Assembly: GCF_037975245.1 (NCBI RefSeq)
Contig: NC_092566.1
Coordinates: 17,951,001 to 18,015,000, forward strand
DNA from: Apostichopus japonicus
Lineage: Eukaryota > Echinodermata > Holothuroidea > Aspidochirotida > Stichopodidae
Length of the DNA: 64,000 bases
Direction of reading: 5' to 3'
Shown: positions 15,727 to 26,390 of the stretch, in pieces
Position numbering within the stretch: position 1 is the stretch's first letter
How the letters are laid out: every line of letters starts with the position of its first letter
Notes under the pieces: model-generated
What the model saw: only the letters and a program-made list of their open reading frames with translations
Told to the model about the DNA's origin: nothing
The model's database searches: none
Program-made: the position numbers and the translations under genes

Positions 15727-16641
15727 CAGCGGCGTCGCCAAGGGGAGGGGCAGGGGGCACGTGCCCCCCCCCCCCTGGAAAACCTAGTGCCCCCGAGTGC
15801 CCCCCATCTGAGATTTGGGTTGGTAAAAAAATATATATATATATATATATTTTGTTATATTCAACTCCCATCATCTGAGTTGGTTTTTCATAAGGACAAA
15901 GAAGCACAGTAATTCGTATTTTCTTCAAATGAGCTGCGAAAAAATGAAAAAGTTTATCCTTGACCGTCGGGTATCGAAGTCGTTACCCGCGCCATCACAA
16001 CAGGTGTCGATATTTACATTAAATGTGTCAGTGTGAGAATGTGAGGGTCCGCAGGCACCATACTTGCCTATATTTGTGGACCCATATATTAACCCTATTG
16101 TGTAGGGAGTGCAGAGGTCATTTGAGGTCAGATAGGAACAAATGGCGAATGTTCACACCTGCATACTGAGCCATACTCGATGTGTGATCAAACTTTGGAT
16201 TGCATGGTGAGATCCCTGATAGGAGCCAATAACGATGCTGGAACCTGATACATCTTAATAGTATAATGGGAGAAAACGAGAAGGACAAGAAAGGCGTCGG
16301 GGGTCATGCACACATTAATTCAACAAATGTAGGTTATATTGATAGGGTTAGGCATAATATCGACAGCATGTGGTTCATATCCTCTGCAAAATTCTGCGCG
16401 ATGTTAAAATCATTACTTCAAAAATAGCAATTTCTGGAGATATCTTCAGATCGAATTTAGCATCAAATGTGGCACCATTTTGCATATAGCCCATCCTCCG
16501 TATGCGAAAATTTTCCAAAGGGGAGGGGGTACCCCCTCCCCTTAGACCCCTCCCCCAGGACGGCGATCCGTATCCACCTAAGTGCCCCCCATCAAATGCT
16601 GGTCCCCCCCCCCAAGACTGAAAAGTCTGGTGACGCCACTG
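15727..16641. mobile_element. 915-bp hAT-like element with perfect target duplication
   Basis: The start CAGCGGCGTCGCCA pairs with the inverted end CAGTGGCGTCACCA (12 of 14). A perfect 8-bp duplication GCAAACAT flanks it at 15719-15726 and 16642-16649. The interior is non-coding, with poly-C/poly-G runs and a TA microsatellite near 15830. It inserted into copy B of the local duplication, so it is younger than that event. Confidence 0.88.
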
Positions 16642-17211
16642 GCAAACATCACGCTTAGCTTCACGGTCTTTTGGACAATATCTTTTAGGAGGTATACGGA
16701 AGTGTCTAATGAACTTGCCGCCGAGGCTTTAAAACAAATTCAAACAAAGTTCTTGACCTCGAATATTTGTGTGAGACAGAGTTATATGACGTAACGAAAC
16801 GATATCTTGTACTAAAAATGAAATTGTATTAAAGTAGCTAACGATTGGGTGGGGGGGGGGGGGTTCATTTGAATGGTTCTGGCTAACTTATTTATGAAAA
16901 ATATATTACACTAAGATTGACTTATCCTACAAACAGATGCCTCTTCCACACTCCCGTAAGTTTGCTTTCGCAATAAAGGGGCTTTTTTCCCTTGCGTAAT
17001 CCTTCCACAAAACTACGGTGTTCTTGTACATACTTGTTCAATGGAAAAAAAAAAGGTAAGTCTAGACGAATCTAAAAAACTCAGAGCACAGACAACGATA
17101 AATGAGACGAGAGATACATTCACCCAGACAAAGAAATATTCTGCAATCGAAATTAAATGTCGACTGTTAACTGTTGTTGACCATAGGAGAGATGGCTGTG
17201 GTTCGGAGCAG

Positions 17212-19095
17212 CAACCTTTGGCCTCAAGTCACACACAAACAAAGACATTTTTTTTCTTCTGAAATTCAGAATGTAAAGCTCGATATTTAGTTATAATATT
17301 GGCTCGTTTATATATATATTATCGATATAGACTATTACGCATTTTATTTTGTTATGGCGGTATATAGTCGATAATATCATTTTCACGATAAGCATGCCAC
17401 GAGAACACCTGGAAGTAGGTACACATGTATGTCACCTGACATTATTTGAGTGTATGATTATATGGGGTGAGCTTTATGAATATTCAAACATGCATGGCTC
17501 CCACATTTTAAACAATGCTTAGCCAATCATCCATTGTCACCGTGACTTGAACTCGAGTCATGTTTTCTTCGAGGCTCGTGAAAGGTTTTACTAACAATAC
17601 AAATGATGCGATGAATCAATGACCACGCGAACTTATTCTCGAATGTTCAAGTCATGACAAATGACTTTTATTAAAAACATGTACTGGAAACTATACGTAC
17701 AAGTACAATAAAAAAAAAAAAAAACTCAGCTAGCCAAACTGGAGAACAAGGTGAAGTCAGAAACGCCCACCCTCCCATCACATTAAACTATATTTATATC
17801 ATTTTATCATCTTCTATTAATTGCCCCCCCCCCCCCACAACCCAATTGGGAGGAGGTTCTCGGCATCAATAAGCTGATCGATCCTTTCAGTTCCAGACTG
17901 CAGGATTTCAGACAACCCTTTGTATATAACGATGAAGCATTATTATTTCTCATTTGAATCACTACTATTTGTTTTAATATAATATCATAATTGTGATATG
18001 GTGGATTTCAGTATCAACTCACAGTTGGCGTATCCAATTTTGGCTTATATGCATTCTTGAGAAATGAACTCGTCCAATAAAATCAATATTGTTGAAAATT
18101 ATGTAAATTTATTTTTAGACAACGAAACAAGCATTGAAGACTGGCCGTTTTGTGAATATGTTTCGGGCCGCCGGCCCTATATATGAGGTTTAGTGGTATA
18201 GTAATAACGATGCCGCATTATTATTTCTGATTTTAATCACTGCTATTGTTTTAATATAATATCATAATTATAATATCATTCTTTAGAAGTGAACTGTTCC
18301 AGTTAAATTCAATAATGTTTAATATTTTGGTATGTTAAACAAAGAAACAAGCAATGAAAACTGGCCGTTTGGTGTATGTGTTTCCGGTCACATGATCTAT
18401 ATAAGAGATTTGTGTAGATATCGTATATATTACGCTTAAACAAAATAAACGTCAACGCTAATTTTGTGTAATTTCTTCTTCTTCTTCTTCTTTTTCAGTG
18501 AAAATACGAGAGAGTCTGGATTACCTACTTGTGTGATGATCCATGACAGGGCAGGATTTAGTTTTGTGGTGGCTCGGGACCAGGCGATAGTGTGGGCATT
18601 GGCAGCATACAGTATACCAATTACATAAGCGACATATACCAATAACCATTAGAGACACATAAACTTCACAGACATGCATGATCACCTCACAAGCATCTTA
18701 AACTGTGTAGCTGCTACTACAGCCATACCTGCAGTGTTAACACTAGTTCTTAACAACCATGACGGCAGTGTTTGGTATATCTTTACACTATAGCAATACC
18801 TGCAGTGTTAACACGGCGGTTTGGTATTTCTTTATACACTATAGTTGAATATCACGTGACCACATCTCAGGCATCCAGATCGCGTATAACTGTCGTATTA
18901 TCATACAATACTCTCTATCGTGTGCGATATGTAACAAGACGGTGATAATGTCTAACTATGTGGGCGGGCCTTAACTATGCCGGAATGGAGTGGGGCGGGG
19001 CCGCAGTACATGTGGCCCGTCCTAGATAAGGAACTGGGTAATGAAGGAAAAGTGAGATGTTTACTAAAAGAACAGTGGTGGATGAAAATTAGAGA
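17212..19095. other. intergenic stretch with local duplications
   Basis: Contains two diverged direct copies (about 17925-18195 and 18205-18415) sharing a GCATTATTATTTCT block, a TTTTAATATAATATCATAAT block and ACTGGCCGTTT, and a smaller duplicate near 18725-18845 around CTGCAGTGTTAACAC. No gene was recognised. Confidence 0.5.
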
Positions 19096-19099
19096 GACC

Positions 19100-19290
19100 T
19101 TCGCGTCTCGGCCTTTTGGCTAAGATCATGTGTAGTATCTGTTCCCCAAGTTCGAGGGGAATCGTGATACACACCTGACGATAATCACACAGTCAGTCTC
19201 GATACAAGGAGGCTGCATTAGGTTAAGAGCGGATCAGTCGTTCGGTTGATCGATTTTTGCCCAGGTTCATTCCTGAGTGACCTTTCTTAG
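19100..19290 (+). ncRNA. U2-type snRNA 5' domain with non-U2 structured tail
   Basis: Positions 19100-19144 match the first 45 nt of U2 snRNA at 42 positions, including stem-loop I (CTCGGCCTTTTGGCTAAGA) and the branch-site-pairing GTGTAGTATCTGTTC. Downstream the usual stem IIa/IIb sequence is absent. Instead TTCCCC/GGGGAA and GTATC/GATAC with GTGT/ACAC fold the branch-recognition segment into a hairpin. ATTTTTG (19253-19259), similar to an Sm site, follows a small hairpin and precedes CAGG/CCTG. True U2 is about 188-191 nt with its Sm site near nt 100; here the Sm-like site is near nt 155. The locus could be a U2 pseudogene, a U2-headed SINE, or a divergent Sm RNA. U2 homology of the head is certain; function and 3' end are not. 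Confidence 0.7.
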
Positions 19291-19319
19291 AAAGTACATT
19301 CACTGTGTCAGAATTTCGA

Positions 19320-20470
19320 AGTAGGCTACTCCCTGAGAAACTAAACTACCGTAATTGACGCAGAGAAAAAAGCCAAATGAGCACAGACAATTTGACAAAT
19401 TTCATAAACAATAACTTGTTTGAGTTCTTAAAATGAGAATATCGTTTCAATTAGTATAGTTCTTTGCTATTGAATGGGCCTTTATTGAACATAAACCTAT
19501 TTTACGAGCATTCCTACATTCCTTGAATTTAAATCTTATCAGTAATTGCTAAACAAAAGTCCAAGTCCAAATGCAAAGATACAAAGTAAACCCCAAAAAA
19601 TAAAAGAATTTTTATTGTTTTTTTGCAAGAATTTTTTTAGTATCCCCCTGAAACTGCAGGCGTAAAAATATTACTCTGTATAATTCAGGATGACTTATAG
19701 ACCTTAAAAAGTTTGGCAATATATAAATCACTACGTATGCTTAATCCATAGGCAACATCCACCGAGTAACATACACATATGTTGTAAAACCAAGGGAAAG
19801 ATCCAAGTTCGACAATATTGGTCGCTATTGTGCGTGCGTCTATAAGGTTAATCTTGATGAATTTAAGTCCAAAGACCATTATCAAGCGTCCTTGTGGAAG
19901 CGGCATTCACATACATGAGGAAACAATCTATTAGGTAACAAGGGTAACACATGTTAATGATAATCCGGGTTTTCTAGATTCGAGTTGTCTGTAATATACG
20001 TATAGCCTGTATAATATTTAATATTAATTTCTATTTTATGACGTAATATATGGCTTCTATACACTTATTTGCACATTTCTGATGGTTTAAAGGTTGCAAT
20101 TCCTTACGCTATAACAGCACTAAATTCCACGGTGGTGGTGGGGGAGGGGCGGGGTGGGCTGGGCTATCCCCGCCTCCGTTTTGAGGAAAACCTTAAAAGT
20201 GTCCCATTTCGTATGGTCTTTGACGTTATATAGGAACATTATATCTTCATAACAAAAAGAAGACTGGCCTGCATTCTGTTCTATTTAAGATTCTTTATTT
20301 TCAATCCATGAAAATTGTATATATTACATATACTGTAATTTATTTTTGTTTTAAATGCAAACACAAATTAATTGCACTATCTGCCCGACTTTACATACCT
20401 TTAGATAACTCTTTGGAATATGTATGTTGAACCATTGGCTCAAAATGAATTACAATTAATACTCTCAATT
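19320..20470. other. intergenic / 3' flank of the 20471-21802 ORF
   Basis: AT-rich with a G-rich patch near 20140. The minus-strand ORF ends at 20471, so part of this may be its 3' UTR. No other element was seen. Confidence 0.4.
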
Positions 20471-21802
20471 TTAGTACGTATTTGGTACTGATAATGAAAG
20501 AACTTTCAATTGATTTTCGAGTGGAACATCTTCATTTAATTCTTCAATCCTTGCTTCATCCTCTCCCCATCTGATATATCGACATTTCCTCATCGAGTCA
20601 AACAGTTCACCGTCTTCCAAATATTCTTCCTGATTCCCCTCTTCGGTCGGTGTGAGGCTATTTTTCCTGAAGTTGCGCGCTTGTTCAATGCTTTTGACCT
20701 CTTTGTGCAACGCGTCCATCATGCTCACAGAGTTCACACGTCGAAATAAAGAGCGCGTACTCTTCCGACGTTGATCCGAAGCCGCAGTTGGGCTCATTAA
20801 AGTAGAAATAGGAGACGGTTTTGCAATCTGCTCTTGGAACCGGTTGTGTAAGCCCCTTTTACTGAAGCTTTCATCGCTTATAGACTGCCTTGTTCTTGTA
20901 TTAGCATCATCGGTTGGCTTTGAGTCGTCACCTGTATCATTCTTGTCAACTTGATTTCGTGATAATTGAAATGGTACTTGGTTACCCCGAGACATGCGTC
21001 TTTTGTGTTTTTCTGCTTGAATATGATACATTTGTAAATAATTAGTTTTCCATACTTTGCCAGACGGGACGGGTTCCGAGTCCCTTTGTCGGCCAGTCTT
21101 GGGACGTTTCTTCGGTGTCACCGTCTTCTGTTGTTTCGTTGGGCAAGACGTTGGCCTTGGGACTAACTGACTAGTCGACCCACGACGAGGTTCTGGTGAA
21201 TCGTCTGTCGTTACATTCCTGTTACGTCGTTTAAGTCCCATCGGCACATCTTCTAGACCGCCAGAGATAGCCGTTTCATTGTCATGAGTTACGCCCGCTG
21301 TTGGGTTAATTTCGTCGTCCCCATCAAGCCCTTCTCGTTGGGTAGTGACTTTCACGGACTCATCAATATCGTTTAGCAGTTGTCTGTAATGTACCACTTT
21401 TATCTGGTCACATTTCATTGTCGAGAGTTTCCTTGTAGACATTCTCGTGTATTGCTTCCGTGCTTCTGGCTTTGCCTTCACTATTTTCTTCGGAAGAAGG
21501 GACCCAAGTTCCGCAGGTGTCGGAAGAGTGACAACTTTTGGATGGGCAAGATACGATGGCATGTCCGTCTGTCGCGGTAAGCGAGGCCGTGGACATTGTG
21601 TATTGCTGACATTCCATATTTTCTCTTGAGCTTCTCTGATACTTATATCACGGCTACGTTCCAAATCCTTCAAAACGGATTCCAAATTATTGTCATAAGT
21701 TCTGTTGAGATTGTAAGCTTTGGTCAAAATACGATTCGATCTCGCTTTCCATTTGTCTAATTTTCGACGATAAACTTTCTCCGAATCATTACTCATTTGC
21801 AT
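20471..21802 (-). CDS. 443-residue basic, largely disordered protein, unknown function
   Basis: A single uninterrupted frame of 443 codons, far longer than chance in this AT-rich DNA. Two in-frame ATGs open it (residues 1 and 3), and it ends PNTY then TAA. Residues 9-65 are charged and helical-looking (YRRKLDKWKARSNRILTKAY onward), possibly a short coiled coil. Residues about 150-330 are Ser/Thr/Lys/Arg-rich and low in hydrophobics with basic clusters such as TPKKRPKTGR, fitting nuclear localisation and disorder. The C-terminal 60 residues are acidic and contain KCRYIRWGEDEARIEEL. There is no signal peptide or membrane segment. I do not recognise the family. Lack of introns suggests either a retrogene or one large exon of a longer gene; no flanking splice sites were needed to explain it. 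Confidence 0.75.
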   Translation of the reverse strand: MQMSNDSEKVYRRKLDKWKARSNRILTKAYNLNRTYDNNLESVLKDLERSRDISIREAQEKIWNVSNTQCPRPRLPRQTDMPSYLAHPKVVTLPTPAELGSLLPKKIVKAKPEARKQYTRMSTRKLSTMKCDQIKVVHYRQLLNDIDESVKVTTQREGLDGDDEINPTAGVTHDNETAISGGLEDVPMGLKRRNRNVTTDDSPEPRRGSTSQLVPRPTSCPTKQQKTVTPKKRPKTGRQRDSEPVPSGKVWKTNYLQMYHIQAEKHKRRMSRGNQVPFQLSRNQVDKNDTGDDSKPTDDANTRTRQSISDESFSKRGLHNRFQEQIAKPSPISTLMSPTAASDQRRKSTRSLFRRVNSVSMMDALHKEVKSIEQARNFRKNSLTPTEEGNQEEYLEDGELFDSMRKCRYIRWGEDEARIEELNEDVPLENQLKVLSLSVPNTY

Positions 21803-21829
21803 TGTAAGATATGCTATATATATATCTAC

Positions 21830-24800
21830 ATATATATACAGTTTGAATTTTCAATTTACCAAAAGAAGAAGGTAGTTCACGAAAGAGATGTTGCGTCATC
21901 ACATGGTGGCTAAATAATCAGATTATGTTCCGGAGGCCTCTGACAATAATGGAACAGCTTGCTCTTCCCAAATTGATAACTCTTATATATATAATAAGAA
22001 CTTTTCACACCTTGGAATAAGTAGTCCCTATTTGTCTTGCTCTGGCAGAAGATTATTCTCGAGTAATCCGATGTACTTAAACTTGGTACGAAGAATAAAG
22101 TCGCCTCCGATGATAGCATGGGTAATGATTTTATTGGTTTAAATTCACGTTCGCATTCCAAAAGATCAAAACATATGAAAGAAGGAGAAGATAAACAAAC
22201 CATATCAAGGTGACCACGAGTCATTGTCTTTAAATCTCGCCATTGTTGTATCTTAATCCATGTAAGCTGGTGGTGTATTGCTCCTAAGAGTTGCTTAAGC
22301 CGTCCAGGTCCTCAGTATTATATCTTTTCAGAACAAAAACATTTTCATAACTCCACAGTTACACGTCCATTATTTTGCAGGAGATTTCTCTTTAGGTAAC
22401 ACGCGGTTATCACCTTCGAGGTAGCAAAGTTTACACGTCGACTAGAAAACATGTTTCTATTCGAAAAGCAAGCTCTGTCTACCATCTTGACTGCCAATAT
22501 TATGACACGGTCGTTCTTTGACCATGGTTAAGACACTTAACTGTTGAGGCCTGTAGCCAGGTTACAAAAACACCACTAACTTGGGAGCTCCAGCATTACA
22601 GGCTTTCGCCATGATTTAAAATCGATATTTGGTACAAGCCTACGCCGCGTTGCATTCATAATCTGGCCCGACGGGACCAAAGAGGGTTAATTGTTCACAG
22701 AGTGAAAACAGCATTCAAAATAGGATTGTCACATATTCATTGTCTCCGGTCAGTAGTCTGAACTAATCAATTAACAAACAGTATTGAGATCGATAGGAAG
22801 TTGTTCCAAGATGATCCAACGTCGTTTTAAGTGCCACGAAGTGGTTAGGATTTACCTCGACTCTGATTTAGGTCGTTACTGAATAATAACCTTGTTTTTC
22901 TTCAGGTGGAACGTGATACATTATGAGTCGAATAATGCGGAGTGATCTTGGCCGACTAACGCGGAGGGATGTTAGCTGACTCGAAATAAACTATACAGCT
23001 CCAAAGTGTCCGCATCGATTAGCTTCCGATAATAGCCCCCCACTCCCCAAATTTGGATTTGTACTTTCTTTTTGAATCTTGCTTACATTTGAAAACTAAT
23101 ATAAGTCTGTTCAATCATCATCGTCGTTTGAACTTCTCGAACAGATTATACTAGCCACCGGCATTCACTCAGGCTTCTATATCTGAATTATTATTATTTG
23201 TTTCACCACATAGTATAACAAGGTGAACAAGACAATATAATTGCAAATAAGTAAAAAATGTGAAAGGAAGTAAACTAAGAAACCATTTTGGGATTAATCG
23301 ATAGAGTACTCCCATCAAAGAAAATAGATAACCTTAACACCTATAAAAGAACTACCCCCCCCCCCAAAAAAAATAGATAACCTTAACATGTAAGTTAGTA
23401 CTAATGTTACAAGCGCTTACAATCTCACATGACCCAAGGTTCCAGATAAATCGAGATCCAGATCGGACCCTGTAAGCCAATCATGCCACTGGCGATTTTT
23501 TTTTGGTGCCTTCATATTTATGATGAAAATGAAGATATATTATTACCTTGTCGGGCACACTCTGGTCCCCCTAATGGACCCACTACCACCCTCCCTTGGG
23601 GGTGTATCTTCTTAATCCAACCCTTTCACAAGTCCTGTCATAGTCAACAGGTCTCAAGGAACCCTTCCAATCAGATTAACCAATGTTCTTTATTTGAGTT
23701 ATGCCTGCAAAACTTGAAAGGAGCAAAAGGGGGACGTGGGGGGGGGGCGAGGGGGGGAGTATACGATGGCTTAGGGGCCATGAGGATGGTAATTCAGCAT
23801 TGATAGTTTTGGTTCACTGTTCCAAAGTGAGAAAAGACAGAAGGTAACTAGATATGTAAGGAAGAAGATCACTTCTCTCAGCCAATCAAATGCCCCATAA
23901 GTACATGACAATTTCTATTGAAATCTGAAAATTACAAACATTTTGTCAAACCACTAGCATGTTGAAAGGAATATGTTCTAATAAACTAAACTTATGTAAC
24001 CATATCAGTAGGAATATGAAATAATGTACAGAATCAAAATATTAAATAAAAATCAGAACACGACATTTCTTCGTCTCCTTTTATTGGCTGCACTTACAAA
24101 AATTAATTAAAATTGGTTAATATTAACTTGAGATACAAGAAGCATTATAGTTGAAAAGACATTTGACAAAATTATTCAAGGTAACAATTCGACTTACAGC
24201 TCAAAAGCTACTAGCAACAGCCAGTATAAGGCAATTGAACTTCACCGCTTAACAACAACATCTTCAGTTCTTCTAAGAATAGGGCAGAATTCCCAACTCC
24301 GTAAATCGACACTTTTAACCTGTAAACTATTGATTGACAAGTTAAGAAGCCGTCAAACTGATAACTTCATTACCACAAATACGTCAGATACTTTCCAGGC
24401 AAGTGTTGAATTTACCCGCGTCCAAATTTCAGCAAAATGCAGACAAATCGAATAATATTTTGAAACTGATGCAATCTGACATTTCACAGTTACGTGACCA
24501 ATAATAATGCCCTTCATTTCGAAAATTCAACATTTTGTACAAATATAATATACTGGTGACTTTTTTCATTCAATCAATTTAAACATTTTGCTTTAAAATG
24601 TTAACCTGTTGAAATTTTTTAAGTAAGTTTGAATAGTTGAAGTAATCAAGTTTTCATTTTGCAAATAATTGAGAGGTTGATCATTTAATAGTCACTTGTA
24701 CAGAATGGTCAACTGGTTGCAACTTTGTTAACTTATTCAGTGAACACTTATTCATTCTTCAAAGATTTGATAATAATTTTTACAGAGAGATCTTAACATT

Positions 24801-26385
24801 TTGATGGCACCTTAATATTTCCGTAATAAACTGGTCAGACATCAGTTTCCACGGTGCATGTTGCTATAAGTACATAAATAAGATCAAAATATACAGGCAT
24901 TTTAACTGATCTTACTTTTTCATTTTTACAAAAAATGCTGCAGGCAACAGTTGAGGCAAATCAAATATTGAGGTAACTGAGTCAGAGGTCCAATATTTGC
25001 TGAAAAATATCTATTTTCTTTATTCTTAATTAATTTTCTTCTTGTAACATGATGACACATATAGTTAGCATAGTGTAATTTGCCCCCCCCCCCAAAAAAA
25101 AAACAACAAGCTTTATGGTATCGTGGCAATTGCTGTCACTTCGTTTCCTAATGTCAGTAAACTAATTTTTGGTTTGAAGAAAGAAAACAAATAAAAACAG
25201 AAAGGAGAGAAACAGGTACATGGATGATACAAAACTTGTGAAAATAAGATTCACGTTAAACGTTTGAGATGAATTCATTGTTCCCTTCTTGGGATATAAT
25301 CTTTACAAGGTCGTCGCTTTTTCGACCTGTGCTAACCTCATACAACCTTTCACCTCCATCAAAACACAACAGACTTCTAGAAGGCAAGCTATGGTATCTA
25401 CATACCAAGCACTGAGGCCTGCTCATTTACGATAATCTCTTCTTGAGATATATGAGATATATAGCGTTGACAAACATAGGCAAACAACCACACACACCAC
25501 ACATACACAAACACGCATACATCAATATGATTGCAAAAAGGTAATAATCTAATTGAAACCAACAAACGGAAAAAAACAACCACACACACACCCAAAGATG
25601 CATACACCATTATGATAACAAAAAGATGACAATCTAATTGAAACCAACAAACAGAAAAAGGAAAGCCATAACTACCATTGACTCTGATGTAACTCTGATC
25701 ATCTTTTTTTCTCTGTTATACAGGAATTGAAAAAAAAATAAGATGAAACTTCTCAATCCAATTTGAGGTATTTGGCATTTCTTTGAAACCCTGAACCATG
25801 TTCTACATGGTAACAGATCTGATACTGCTATGGGCATTGCACTTTGAGATTTAAATACGATGGATGGACAAATGCTTCGTCCGAAGAAATCATATTAAAA
25901 TTGTCCTGCGAGTCCACTTGGGCGCCTGCGACGTGAAATCTTAGACGGGATGAAAATAAGAAACTTAACATGCATGCTTTCAGAGAGTTTGCTGTAACCT
26001 CTCTTAATTCATGCATAGAAGAAGCGTACTGCGGTGGATCCAGGGTTTCTTAGATGGAGGGTCCCACCAGACCCAGAAGTCGAGTAACGATAGATACTGA
26101 AATAACTAACCGGATGGAGGAGCATAAGAAAATAACCCAGTGAAAAAGAAAATACGAAAAAAAAACCTTAAAAAAGAAATTACGAAAATAACCCCGTAAA
26201 AAAGAAAATACAAAAATAATCCCATTAAAGTGCGCTGAATTGTTTCACGTGTACCTTCTTTTTCTAAGTCTAAGTCTAAATTGTGTAAGCAGCTGCAAAA
26301 AAAAAAGAAATAAAATTGAAAGAGAGGGCGGAGGAACCCTTCCACAGCTCTGGTCAATAACCCTTATATTATGAATGACAACCAT
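21830..26385. other. intergenic stretch
   Basis: AT-rich, with poly-C/poly-A junctions (23355, 25083), a two-copy duplication of about 90 bp (about 25513-25660, sharing TCTAATTGAAACCAACAAAC), and short AAGAAAATAC..AATAACCCC repeats near 26110-26225. No exon was convincingly supported on either strand. Confidence 0.45.
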
Positions 26386-26390
26386 TGAAA

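Larger units (their letters stand above)
14611..17211. repeat. ancient tandem segmental duplication
   Basis: Two diverged direct copies run in the same order: copy A about 14620-15400 and copy B about 15590-17211, the latter interrupted at 15727-16641. Shared anchors include TTGCTCGTTACATGGCCAAT (14628, 15599), a block beginning AACAAAGTTCTTGAC (about 14900, 16744), TCTGGCTAACTTATTTAT, CTAGACGAATCTAAAA and TCGACTGTTAACTG. By eye the copies agree at roughly 75-85%. Confidence 0.8.
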
